64,000 bases of DNA, taken from assembly GCA_938015445.1 (NCBI GenBank), contig CALLPE010000008.1:1-64000 (forward strand), given 5' to 3'. The stretch's first letter is position 1, and each line of letters starts with the position of its first letter. The notes beneath the pieces are model-generated. The model did not search any database. It was not told where the DNA came from and saw nothing but the letters and a program-made list of their open reading frames with translations. The stretch comes from an uncultured Pirellulales bacterium (lineage in GTDB: Bacteria > Planctomycetota > Planctomycetia > Pirellulales > Thermoguttaceae). The position numbers and the translations under genes are program-made. This document shows positions 8,573-17,293 of this stretch, one piece after another.

Positions 8573-10479
8573 AAAACCCTTGGATGGCAAACGATTCTAT
8601 CAAGTTTTGCGGCTGCTTCTGGCGCGCCAAGCTGGCGCCGCTGGCGACGAGCTGGTTGCTGGCGGCAGTCTTGGCATTGCTGGGTTGCGGCGGAACACCG
8701 GCCCAGCGCGTCATCCAAAAAACCGCCAACACTGCTTCGCTTTCGGAAAGACTTACTTTCGCGCTGGATAACCTGTTTGCGCTCGAGCAGTTCGAGTCGG
8801 GCGATTTCGTGGGCGAGGTTCTCAAACGACTCGAGGAGGCCGAAAAGGCCGGCTCCCACGAAACTCTCGACCCCCTGGCGCTGACCTGGCCCGAGCCGGC
8901 GATGTTGCGCCAGATCGCCGACCGCCTGGCGCAGTGGCTCCGCGATCAGCAGCCGCCGAGCGATTGGCAACCCGATCCGTTGCTACAATCGCTGCCGACG
9001 CATCTGAAGCAATTGCCGATGGTGCGCGGCCTAGAAAGCATGGAGCTGGTGCACTACGACTGTTTCGCCTTGATGGAAGCTGCCTGGTTGCGAGATTGTG
9101 CCCGCTGGGTAAGCGCGGAAAAGACCGACCAACTGGGGCGTGTGCAACGGCTGTTCGACTGGACAGTGCGGAACATTCAGCTCGAAAACCCCGCAACGGC
9201 CGGTGGCGACGCTGTCGCCAGCCAATCGGAGCAGTCGGCCAACGCGGACACCGATGCCACCAGCCCATCCCAGGTTCGCCCCAACGCCCGCATACCGCTG
9301 GTTCCTTGGGAAGTGTTGCTGTTCGGCCGGGGCACAGCTTGGGAACGGGCGTGGCTGTTCATTCACTTGGCGCGGCAAGTGCACATTCCCGCTGCGGTGT
9401 TGGCCATCGCCAGCGACAGCCCGGAACATCCACCGCGTCCCTGGGCGATCGGGGTGCTGGTCGACGGTCAAGTGTATGTGTTCGACCCCCAACTGGGACT
9501 GCCTATCCCTGGTCCCGACGGCCTCCAGCTCGGTCCCTCGGGCACGTTGCGTATCAAGCCAGCGACCCTGGCGCAATTGGCAGCCGACGAGTCACTGCTG
9601 CGCCAAATGGACGCCTCGACAGAGCTTCGTTATCCGGTGTCCGCCGCCGACTTGGGCCGTGTGGTGGCGCTGGTCGAGGCCTCGCCCGCCTCGCTGTCGC
9701 GGCGGATAAAGCTGATCGAAGCCAACCTTTCCGACAAACACCGCATGGTGCTTGCCGTCTCGGCGCAGCGCGAGGCGGACCGATGGCGCGCCGCGCCGAA
9801 CGTAAGCGACGCCGCGCTGTGGCTGCACCCTTACCAGACGCTGTACCAGCGGACGCATCTTACAGCGCAACAAGTCAGGGCGCGACTACTCATGCTGTTG
9901 CCGCTGCTGGCTCTGGAAGGCGTGCCGCTGTACAAAGGTCGGCTGCTTCATCTGCGAGGGCAGTTTACTGGTGAAGAGACTGCGGTGCCGTACTATCTGG
10001 CTGCCCGGCCGTCGGACCAGCAAATCCAGCAGTTGATCGAGCAAACGGTCAAGCAGTATGTGGAGTCGCAAGCAGCAGGACTGGCCACTCTGCCGCCGGC
10101 ACAGCGCAAGGCCGAGGAACAACGGCTAGCTCAAAACGGCCTCAAAGAGGCGCAACTGCGCGCCCAATTCATCGCCCTTGGCAAGCAGGATGCCACCTTT
10201 TGGCTGGCCGTGATCAGCGCCGAACAAGGCAACTTCCGCAGCGCGGCCGATTATCTCGGTTACCGGGCAGCCGATACGCCGCTCCAGAACCGTTGGGCGC
10301 TGGCCAGCCATTACCTGATGGCCCGGCTGCTGGAGGCTATCGGACAGACCGACGCCGCCGCGGAACTCTACGAGGCCAAGGATTCCGGGCCTTATCGGCA
10401 CGGCAACCTGCTGCGCGCAGGCTGGCTGCGCCAACTGTCTAGCGCCGCTAAGCAATCGCAGGGCGAAACTCGGCAGTAG
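8569..10479 (+). CDS. Lipoprotein with degenerate transglutaminase-like domain
   Basis: A 636-aa exported protein. A hydrophobic N-terminal stretch ends in LALLGC (Cys40), a lipobox, so it is probably a lipoprotein. Residues about 195-330 have the layout of a transglutaminase-like (TGc) domain: FDWTVRNIQ, then the helix [19 protein letters not shown], then [16 protein letters not shown]. The nucleophilic Cys at the start of the helix is missing (GTAWERAW), and the His of the usual H-A-W motif is missing (PWAIGV). Only the Asp strand (FDP) remains, so peptidase or transglutaminase activity is unlikely. The C-terminal third is helical with TPR-like character ([14 protein letters not shown] ... 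[17 protein letters not shown]). Its start codon overlaps the kdsA stop, which ties it to envelope biogenesis by context only. Confidence 0.75.
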   Translation: MKNPWMANDSIKFCGCFWRAKLAPLATSWLLAAVLALLGCGGTPAQRVIQKTANTASLSERLTFALDNLFALEQFESGDFVGEVLKRLEEAEKAGSHETLDPLALTWPEPAMLRQIADRLAQWLRDQQPPSDWQPDPLLQSLPTHLKQLPMVRGLESMELVHYDCFALMEAAWLRDCARWVSAEKTDQLGRVQRLFDWTVRNIQLENPATAGGDAVASQSEQSANADTDATSPSQVRPNARIPLVPWEVLLFGRGTAWERAWLFIHLARQVHIPAAVLAIASDSPEHPPRPWAIGVLVDGQVYVFDPQLGLPIPGPDGLQLGPSGTLRIKPATLAQLAADESLLRQMDASTELRYPVSAADLGRVVALVEASPASLSRRIKLIEANLSDKHRMVLAVSAQREADRWRAAPNVSDAALWLHPYQTLYQRTHLTAQQVRARLLMLLPLLALEGVPLYKGRLLHLRGQFTGEETAVPYYLAARPSDQQIQQLIEQTVKQYVESQAAGLATLPPAQRKAEEQRLAQNGLKEAQLRAQFIALGKQDATFWLAVISAEQGNFRSAADYLGYRAADTPLQNRWALASHYLMARLLEAIGQTDAAAELYEAKDSGPYRHGNLLRAGWLRQLSSAAKQSQGETRQ

Positions 10480-10867
10480 GCCCTGGTTAGCGAAGTTAGG
10501 GAAAACCAGGCAAAGGTTTCGGCGACAGGTCTTTCCGTGCTTTCGACACCCCAGAAAGCTCTGTACCCCAGAAATGCTTGGCATTCAAGAAATACTTTGC
10601 GCCGCTGAAATGCGCCGCCGAACTGCGCAGCCTTGCGGTGGCTCGCGCTGGTATTGGTCCGCTGCCGGAAGACCTCCGACGCGCAACTACCGCATGCGCC
10701 CGCTTGCCGGATGAGGGCCGCGAAACAACAGTCTGCCTGCTGAGCGGCAATTTGCAAGCTATCTTTGGTTAGCGGTTTCCGCACCTTACCGCCGCAGGCG
10801 GCTGCTTTGCGCCTGCCGGAAACCACGCTTGCACAGCTTCCACCTTCAGTTTGGCCGAGGAAAAGCG
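10480..10867. other. Intergenic region upstream of the aldolase/BMC unit
   Basis: About 390 bp with no supportable gene. A minor repeat CCCCAGAAA occurs twice near 10550-10575. The promoter of the aldolase-BMC pair should lie here. A GAGG Shine-Dalgarno is present about 8 nt before the aldolase ATG. Confidence 0.5.
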
Positions 10868-11872
10868 ATGTCGGAGCGTTTGCGAGGAATCCTCACGCCG
10901 CACATGGTACCGCTGGATGATCGGGGCCGCATAAACGAACCGGAATTGCGCCGCTACATCGATTGGCTGATTGCACGAGGGGTACACGGTCTGTATCCAA
11001 ACGGCTCGACGGGGGAATTCATCCGTTTCACCCCCGAAGAGCGGCGGCGCATCATCCACATCGTCGTCGAGCAGGCGGCAGGCCGCGTGCCGGTCATAGC
11101 CGGCGCGGCCGAGGCCAACGTCCGCGAAACGCTGGCAGCCTGCGAGTATTACCATCGGCTAGGGGTGCGCGCGGTAGCCATCGTCTCGCCGTTCTACTAT
11201 CGACTCAGCCCCGACAACGTCTACGCCTATTTCCGCGAGATCGGGTTGAACACACCGGTGGATGTGACCGTATACAACATTCCCATGTTCGCCTCGCCGA
11301 TCGATGTTCCCACCTTGCAGCGGCTGGCCGAGGAGTGTCCGCGCATCGTGGCCATCAAAGATTCTTCTGGCGACGTGGCGCAGATGATTCGCATGATCGA
11401 TGCCGTCCGACCGCTGCGGCCCGATTTCAGCTTCCTCACCGGCTGGGACGCGGTAATCATGCCCATGCTGCTGGTAGGCTGCGACGGTGGCACCAACGCC
11501 AGCAGCGGCGTCGTGCCCGAGCTTACCCGACGGCTGTACGAGGCCACCGTAGCCGGCCGCCTGGAGGAAGCCCGCCGCTTGCAGGCCCAGTTGATCCGCT
11601 TGTTCGACCCGGTGGTGCAAAGCGTCGATTTTCCCGACGGTTTTCGGGCGGGCGTCGAAATGCGTGGTTTTCGGATGGGGGCGTCGCGACAGCCGTTGTC
11701 CGAAGGGCAGCGTGCCGCGTTGCAACAGATCAAAGAACACCTGCGGCAGTTTTTGGCCGCAGAACAGTTGGAGTCAGCGGCGCCCGCGCCGCCCGTGCCG
11801 CTCGAGCCGGCAAGCATCGGCCGAATTGTCGCCGAGGTGCTTGCTGCCTTGCAGCGCACGCCGTCTGGTTGA
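10868..11872 (+). CDS. DapA/NAL-family aldolase with C-terminal microcompartment-targeting tail
   Basis: A class I pyruvate-type aldolase or lyase of 334 aa. Family residues seen: NGSTGE at 45-50 (the G-x-x-G-E keto-acid carboxylate loop), Tyr136 in VYNIP, and the Schiff-base Lys164 in [14 protein letters not shown] resembles 2-keto-3-deoxy-sugar-acid and N-acetylneuraminate lyases more than DHDPS, so a reversible cleavage giving pyruvate plus an aldehyde is likely; the substrate is unknown. The catalytic core ends near residue 297. It is followed by an Ala/Pro linker (301-315) and a short amphipathic helix [14 protein letters not shown] (317-330), the form of BMC encapsulation peptides. The next gene, 20 bp away, encodes a BMC shell protein, which supports that reading. 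The start at 10868 follows GAGG; a start 39 bp upstream is less likely. Confidence 0.9.
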   Translation: MSERLRGILTPHMVPLDDRGRINEPELRRYIDWLIARGVHGLYPNGSTGEFIRFTPEERRRIIHIVVEQAAGRVPVIAGAAEANVRETLAACEYYHRLGVRAVAIVSPFYYRLSPDNVYAYFREIGLNTPVDVTVYNIPMFASPIDVPTLQRLAEECPRIVAIKDSSGDVAQMIRMIDAVRPLRPDFSFLTGWDAVIMPMLLVGCDGGTNASSGVVPELTRRLYEATVAGRLEEARRLQAQLIRLFDPVVQSVDFPDGFRAGVEMRGFRMGASRQPLSEGQRAALQQIKEHLRQFLAAEQLESAAPAPPVPLEPASIGRIVAEVLAALQRTPSG

Positions 11873-11892
11873 AAACAGGCAAACCATAACAC

Positions 11893-12507
11893 GTGACTAG
11901 CCTTGCGCTGCTGGAGATCAGCAACTTGACGCCGGCGCTGGTGGCGGCCGATCGTTGTGCCAAAGCGGCCGGCGTGCACATAATCGGCATCGAAAGCGCC
12001 GATGGACAGCCGCAGTGCATAAAACTGGCTGGGGATGCGGCCGCGGTGCGCGAGGCCGCCTCTGCGGCCGTGGCCGTGGCGCGACAGATGGGAGCTTCGG
12101 CCACGATGGTCGTCATTGCCGGCCCCAGACAAGAAACCGAAAAACTTTCCCGGCAACCGCCGGTTTTCAATCCGCTGTTGGGGCTTTATGACGCGCGCAT
12201 GCCGCGCGAACATTCCATGCGCAATTCAGAGCATAACTCGGACGCATTGGGTTTGCTGGAAACGCAGGGGTTGGTGGCCGCGTTGCACGCCACCGACGAG
12301 ATGCTCAAGGCGGCGGCGGTACACTTGGTGGGCAAGGAGAAGATCGGGGCGGCTTACGTGACGATCGTGGTTCGCGGCGACGTGGCCGCCGTACAGGCTG
12401 CTGTGGCGGCCGGTCGGGCCACCGTGGAGCGTTTGGGCGGTAAGCTGATAATGGCCGATGTGATCACCCGACCCCACCCGGAACTGGCTGCCCTGCTGCC
12501 CGGCTGA
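11893..12507 (+). CDS. Tandem-BMC-domain shell protein (BMC-T type)
   Basis: A 204-aa protein made of two BMC domains, expected to trimerise into a pseudohexameric shell tile. Domain 2 (about 116-203) is canonical: ALGLLETQGLVAALHATDEM, VGKEKIG (pore-loop region, 147-152), VRGDVAAVQAAVAAG and the ending TRPHPELAALLP. Domain 1 (about 3-77) is diverged: ALLEISNLTPALVAADRCAK is recognisable, but the pore segment is ESADGQPQC and the GDAAAVREAASAA helix is followed by a shortened strand. A linker of about 38 residues (78-115) joins them, long for this class. The start is GTG at 11893, 20 bp after the aldolase stop. No BMC-H or BMC-P gene is in the window, so it probably works with shell genes elsewhere or as a reduced shell. 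Confidence 0.9.
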   Translation: MTSLALLEISNLTPALVAADRCAKAAGVHIIGIESADGQPQCIKLAGDAAAVREAASAAVAVARQMGASATMVVIAGPRQETEKLSRQPPVFNPLLGLYDARMPREHSMRNSEHNSDALGLLETQGLVAALHATDEMLKAAAVHLVGKEKIGAAYVTIVVRGDVAAVQAAVAAGRATVERLGGKLIMADVITRPHPELAALLPG

Positions 12508-12621
12508 TAATCGCTCCGATCCCGCCACACTGCTAACCTGCCGCCCGCCTGGTTGCTCTCCGGCCGTGCGGTTACTTTCAGCCTGTTCCGTTAATTTGTG
12601 GCTTATTTGTCGCCGTGCGGC

Positions 12622-12667
12622 TGGTTGGTTGGACTACGGGTGGTTGGTTGGACTACAGGTGGTTGGG
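12622..12667 (+). repeat. 19-bp tandem duplication downstream of the BMC gene
   Basis: TGGTTGGTTGGACTAC[G/A]GG is present at 12622-12640 and 12641-12659, followed by a partial third copy. It lies between the convergent BMC and histidine-kinase genes (gap 12508-12714). No gene is seen there. Confidence 0.75.
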
Positions 12668-12714
12668 TACTGTGTGGCTTTTTGGAGCATGTTGGGGGCG
12701 ATAAGCCACGGGGG

Positions 12715-14265
12715 TCAAACTACGGCGGGAAGGCGGATACGGAACGTAGCGCCTTGTCCGGGTTGGCTTTCGACCGCGATGCTGCCGCCGTGATTGGTTA
12801 CTATCCGCCAGCACTTCGACAGACCCATACCCAGCCCACGCCCAGCCTGCCGGGCCGAAAAGAACGGATCGAAAATGTGGCGGCGTTCCTCCGGCGTGAT
12901 GCCTGGCCCGTTGTCGGCAACGATGATCTCTACTTGCCTCGGCGTTCCACCGCTGCCTATGGCAGCCGCCGGTGGGACGACCGGGCGAGCGTGGTCTTCG
13001 GGCGAAGCGGCGTGTTGTTCGGGTGAAGCGGAGGGGCCGTCGGTCAATCGCCCCGTTCGGTCCCGGTCGGGCGGAACGACCGCGGCCGCAATTTCCACTT
13101 GTCCCCCGTGGCCCAGCGCTTCCAACGAGTTTTGCAACAACGCCCGCAACGCCACCACAAGCTGCGTCGGATCGGCTTGCACAGTCAATGGCTCGTCAGG
13201 CAGCCGGCTGACAATCTGCGTTTGCTGCTGGTCGGCCTGCTCTTGCAGGCTTTCGACGGCACGCTGGATGACCGCCGCCAGTTCTATCGGTTCCAACTGG
13301 GGTTTGGGCGGCCGCGCGAACAGCCGCATGTCGGCGATCATCTCGTACACGCGCATCGCTTGGGCGTGAATCGTCGCCAAATCGCGCCGCCGTTGCGGGT
13401 GGGTTTCGCTCTGCAAGAGCATCTGCGCGCGGCCGGCAATGACCGTCAGCGGGTTGTTTATCTCGTGCCCCGCTCCAGCGGCAAATTCTGCCAGCGACGC
13501 CAGTTTTTCCGCCTCCAGTGCTGCCTGAAACCGGGTTTCCAAGTCCTCCAGCCGGGCCAACCGAGCAGTCAACACGTGCAAGAAATCTCCCGGCCCGGGA
13601 AGCCGCTCTGCCCAGCGAGAAGCCGCGTCCAGCGACTGCGAGATGCAGTTGTCTGTAGCAACAGGGGATATTGCGGGCCACTCTCCATCATCGGCTGCCT
13701 GAGCGGCGCTGCGCACGGCTGTTGCCACAGGCGACTGGCCGGCGATCCTGTCTGCCAGAGGCTTGGGCAATACGGCACCGCAAATATCTTCCTCAGGTGG
13801 AGAGGATGTGTCAGAGCGTTCCAGGCACACCTGCACCCAACGTCGGGCGTCGGCCAGCAGGCCCAACATAAAGGCCTCGGCCGCCGGAGCAGGGCCATGC
13901 GCCGAGACCGTCAGGCTGGCCAGCCGGGCCCGACGTATGTCTTTAATAACCTGCTCGGCTAATTCTGTTGCATGAGCACTGCGGAGGGCCTCCCCAGCCT
14001 CGGCGGATTCCGGCCATTGTAGTACATCGAGGGCATGTCGGCTGAGCCACTCAGAAAGCTGCCACAGGCTGGCAAACTCGCATTGGCCACGCGCGGCCGC
14101 CTGAACGACGGCCCAGAGCACAAGCGGAGGGTCACACTCGAGCGCGGACAGCAGGTGCCCCGGCTGGCCAGAAAGGATTCCCACAACCAACTGCGTCGCC
14201 GAACGATCAGACATCGGCAAGCGCAGCAGCCCTGCCGGAGTGGGCACATCGGGCAAAAGTCGCAT
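12715..14265 (-). CDS. Sensor histidine kinase with N-terminal HDOD-like domain
   Basis: A soluble, 516-aa kinase. The HisKA phosphoacceptor is His267 in GAGHEINNPLTVIAGRAQ. The HATPase_c part shows an N box (LRALLQNSLEALG), G1 (VADNGPGI), an F-box region (IFDPFFSARQAG) and G2 (GLGMGLSKCWRI). The first 150 residues resemble HDOD-type regions seen in planctomycete kinases; this is a weak, by-eye call. No membrane segment is visible, so the signal is probably cytoplasmic. A response regulator gene lies 270 bp upstream in the same orientation and is the likely partner. Met18 is an alternative start. Confidence 0.88.
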   Translation of the reverse strand: MRLLPDVPTPAGLLRLPMSDRSATQLVVGILSGQPGHLLSALECDPPLVLWAVVQAAARGQCEFASLWQLSEWLSRHALDVLQWPESAEAGEALRSAHATELAEQVIKDIRRARLASLTVSAHGPAPAAEAFMLGLLADARRWVQVCLERSDTSSPPEEDICGAVLPKPLADRIAGQSPVATAVRSAAQAADDGEWPAISPVATDNCISQSLDAASRWAERLPGPGDFLHVLTARLARLEDLETRFQAALEAEKLASLAEFAAGAGHEINNPLTVIAGRAQMLLQSETHPQRRRDLATIHAQAMRVYEMIADMRLFARPPKPQLEPIELAAVIQRAVESLQEQADQQQTQIVSRLPDEPLTVQADPTQLVVALRALLQNSLEALGHGGQVEIAAAVVPPDRDRTGRLTDGPSASPEQHAASPEDHARPVVPPAAAIGSGGTPRQVEIIVADNGPGITPEERRHIFDPFFSARQAGRGLGMGLSKCWRIVTNHGGSIAVESQPGQGATFRIRLPAVV

Positions 14266-14535
14266 CCGCGCACTCGCTGGCTAGATATGGTTCGGTTTGC
14301 CTAGCGGGAACAATGGCACCGCTGGCTCTACCAGTAGTGCTGCTTGCAAGCTATGGAACGGCGTACGGGATTCCAATAACGCGGAAGCCCAAAGCCGACC
14401 AGCGATTTGCCTTACGGCCTTCTGGTGGGCAAGCTACCGCCTTGCAAGGTCGCTGATGGCTGGGCAAGCCGGCTGTGGCATCCGGGCGTTCACCGCTGGG
14501 CGAGCTGGCCGTACCACCCGGCCGTTGGGCGGGCA

Positions 14536-15117
14536 TCAAGCGCCTGCGACCACTTCCATATCGAGGTGGTGGCAGATGCGTTCGACCAGTTTTTCCACCT
14601 CGAAAGGTTTTTGCAGGAAGTCGTCTGCGCCCGCGCTTTTCAGCTCGCCGACCTTATCCTCGTCGACCATGCCGGAGATGCAGATTACCCGCACGTCGTC
14701 CATGGTCTTGTCGTTGCGTACTCGTTGGCAAACTTCCTTGCCGTTGATGTCCGGGAGCATCACATCCAGGACGATCAGGTCGGGGTGATACTCTTTGACC
14801 ATCATGCCGGCATCGAAGCCGTTGTTGACCGAGCGGACCTCGAACCGCCCGTCACGCTCCAGCGCGTCGGTGATCAGCTCGACCAACTCTTGATCGTCGT
14901 CCACGATAAGAATTTTTCGCTTGCCGCTCTCCAGCGCGTCGGTGGGAATACCGTTGTCGCGCATGAAGATGTACAACTGGTCGCGCGGGATGCGCCGGAA
15001 GCGACTGCCCGGGACGCGAAAGCCCTTAAGCTGTCCCGAATCGAAACACCGGATGATCGTCTGCTGGCTGACCTTGCAGATCTTGGCCGCTTCGCCGGTC
15101 GTGAAGACGGTTTTCAT
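14536..15117 (-). CDS. HTH (excisionase/MerR-like) - receiver domain response regulator
   Basis: A 193-aa regulator with unusual domain order. Residues 1-52 form a winged-HTH excisionase/BldC-like module (FTTGEAAKICKVSQQTIIRC, then GFRVPGSRFRRIPRDQL). Residues 67-185 form a receiver domain with the acidic pocket IVDDDQ (71-76), the phosphoacceptor Asp118 (LIVLDVMLPD), a switch residue region CISGM and Lys in LQKPFE. DNA-binding domains are normally C-terminal in response regulators; here the receiver is C-terminal. The ATG at 15117 has AGGAAG just upstream; the frame extends five codons further. It is probably paired with the kinase gene downstream on the same strand. Confidence 0.88.
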   Translation of the reverse strand: MKTVFTTGEAAKICKVSQQTIIRCFDSGQLKGFRVPGSRFRRIPRDQLYIFMRDNGIPTDALESGKRKILIVDDDQELVELITDALERDGRFEVRSVNNGFDAGMMVKEYHPDLIVLDVMLPDINGKEVCQRVRNDKTMDDVRVICISGMVDEDKVGELKSAGADDFLQKPFEVEKLVERICHHLDMEVVAGA

Positions 15118-15953
15118 AGACTTCCTACCCATGTCCTTGACTAGCTTGCGACAGCTAGAGTGGGCGTCGGCGGACTACCGGTCGGCAGGACCTGCACGAC
15201 GCCTTCCTCCATGTTTGGTTGATGTTTGACCGACCGAAATGTTGGCTTGTTTGGGGCCGATACCAGCGTTTGGTCGCTGCAATCGGCAAGCTCCTCCGGC
15301 CCTGCCGACATTGCCGGAATTGCCAACAAGCGACAATTATATCCATCTTTCCGGGTCAGTCAATACAGATATTATTTACCCAACTCACCAATTGGAAACA
15401 ACTTGCAGCAACCGTTACCTTTTTACTCTTTCAAAAATCAAAATTCGTCCCGAACTACCAGGAAAGCCCCAGAACGGATGTATTGGCGAACCTGCGATAG
15501 ATCGGTTAGCAAAATCGTCTTAAAGTGCCCGGAGGTTTAGGAATTCTCAATAAATCAGGAATAATGGGCAGCCCCGAACTGCTGATTCCGCCTGCGTAGG
15601 CTCTTCGGTTCAGCGGATTTGCGTCCGCCGTGTCCACTGGGGTCTACCGGCCCAGCGGGTAAGCTCTGGAGTTTCGCTCTTGACTGGCCCGCCTGTTTTA
15701 TCTAATCTTCCGCCCGCTTGGTTCGCCGCAGGGTGCTGTCGGCATTCATTATTCGCTTTTATCATTCGCTTGTTCTGCTTTTTTGGCTTTTTCGGCCCAT
15801 CGCGCAAAGCTGGCCCGGAACGCCCGTCGGCTTCGGCAGACTATTGGAACCCGTGCCGGGCCACGAGTGAGCGAAAAAGACCGGCAAGGCCCGATTGAAA
15901 CAGACAGTGGCACCAGTGCTCGAAATAGACGAACAAAGGAGTGATGGAAAAAG
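15118..15953. other. Divergent intergenic region with an AT-rich island
   Basis: About 830 bp without a supportable gene. Roughly 15340-15570 is clearly richer in A/T than its surroundings (for example ATACAGATATTATTTACCC and TTTTTACTCTTTCAAAAATC). Such islands usually mark promoter or regulator-binding DNA. Short open frames here (93-104 codons) overlap in several phases, lack good ribosome sites and look non-coding. Confidence 0.5.
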
Positions 15954-17261
15954 ATGCGATGCGCAACGGTCGTGGCTGTCTTCTGGTGCTTGCTGCTTGC
16001 GGGTGGAACTTCGGCCGTCGGCGCCGAACCGTTCGGCAGGGGACCAGAACCAAGCGAAGGATTGCTGATTCTTCGCAACGGACAAATCATAACCGGTCGG
16101 ATAACAAACTTGGGCGAGTATTACTCGGTTGTGCTGCCGGAGGGCGAATTGCGGCTGCGGCGCTCTGAGGTTGAGTTCGCTTGCCGCGACCTGGCCGAAG
16201 CGTACCAGCGCAAGCGGACACTGGTCGGCCCGGACAATGTTCTCGACCGTTTGCAGCTTGCGCAGTGGTGTGTGCGTCATGGGTTGTTCGAGGAGGCCGC
16301 GGCGGAGCTGGCCGATGCGCGTCGGCTGGAACCGAACCATCCGCTGATCGCCGCTGTGCAGCGCCGTCTTGAAGCGGCCTTGGAGCCAGCGCCCCCGCCA
16401 GCCAGGCAAACAACCACCGACGCCGAGGTAACCATCGAACAACTCGAACGGATGATGCGCGCGTTGCCGCCCGGCTCGGTAGAAACGTTCACCCGCTTGG
16501 TGCAGCCCCTGCTGATGAACAGTTGCGCTGCCGGGGGGTGTCATGGGCCGCAAGCGGAGAAGCTTCCGTTGTTGCGGGTGCCGCCGGGCAAGCCGGTCAC
16601 GCGGCGGATAACCCAACGGAACATCTATCAGGCACTGAAGTACGTCGACGCCCGCAAACCAGAAGCCAGCCCTTTGCTGACCGTGCCGCTGCAACCGCAC
16701 GGCAATGCGTCTGCGCCGATTTTCACTGATCGGACTGCGGCCCAGCACGAGCGGCTGGTGCAATGGGTGATGGAGGTAACAGGCCGGTCCCAATCGCACA
16801 CGCCTGCCACCGTGTCGAGGCATCCGCTGGCGGGAATCTCGGCGGTACAGGTCGCCGAACCGGGTTACTACTTCCCCGATCCGCCCAATAGCCCAAACAA
16901 CCCGCAAAATGCTGCCGAAGCTGCAAAGCCAAACCCTCCGGGCAGTTTGCGGTTGCCTGGCAGCGGAGCGGGATTGAATGACTGGGAGCCAGCAGCGCAA
17001 GAAACGCCCAAAAGCAGCCTAGGCGAAACTGGCGCAAGTGCCATGCAGCCGACCAGCCTTCCGAAAGCCGGGCCTCCCGCAGAGCAAGCGTCGAATGGGC
17101 GCAGCCCTTCGGGCGGCAAGCCGCATCACCTGCAAGGCGGTCAGTCCCAGCCGGGCAAACCCGCCGCGGCGACCAATCCTCCCGCCAAGCTAGTGCAACC
17201 AATAGTGCCTGCCGACCCGTTCGATCCGGAGATTTTCAACCGTCGCTATTTCGGACGCTGA
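15954..17261 (+). CDS. Exported TPR-like protein with CX4CH haem-type motif
   Basis: A 435-aa exported protein. The signal peptide ends at about residue 24 (AVGAE). Residues 36-75 form a small beta domain (LILRNGQIITGRITNLGEYYSVVLP). A helical repeat follows (QWCVRHGLFEEAAAELADARRLEPNHPL), TPR-like. At about residue 190, NSCAAGGCHG carries C-x4-C-H with a downstream context (PLLMNSC ... HGPQAEKL) reminiscent of planctomycete c-type cytochrome modules. A normal haem site is C-x2-C-H, so haem attachment here is uncertain. The C-terminal 140 residues are Pro/Gly/Ala-rich and probably disordered. It converges on the LmbE-like gene. Confidence 0.7.
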   Translation: MRCATVVAVFWCLLLAGGTSAVGAEPFGRGPEPSEGLLILRNGQIITGRITNLGEYYSVVLPEGELRLRRSEVEFACRDLAEAYQRKRTLVGPDNVLDRLQLAQWCVRHGLFEEAAAELADARRLEPNHPLIAAVQRRLEAALEPAPPPARQTTTDAEVTIEQLERMMRALPPGSVETFTRLVQPLLMNSCAAGGCHGPQAEKLPLLRVPPGKPVTRRITQRNIYQALKYVDARKPEASPLLTVPLQPHGNASAPIFTDRTAAQHERLVQWVMEVTGRSQSHTPATVSRHPLAGISAVQVAEPGYYFPDPPNSPNNPQNAAEAAKPNPPGSLRLPGSGAGLNDWEPAAQETPKSSLGETGASAMQPTSLPKAGPPAEQASNGRSPSGGKPHHLQGGQSQPGKPAAATNPPAKLVQPIVPADPFDPEIFNRRYFGR

Positions 17262-17293
17262 AAATCGGCGTGCCGGATTGCGTCGGATGCGGA

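Noticed and set aside
15762-17000. A 412-codon minus-strand frame
   Set aside because: It lies antisense to the exported TPR-like protein gene and gives no recognisable protein.
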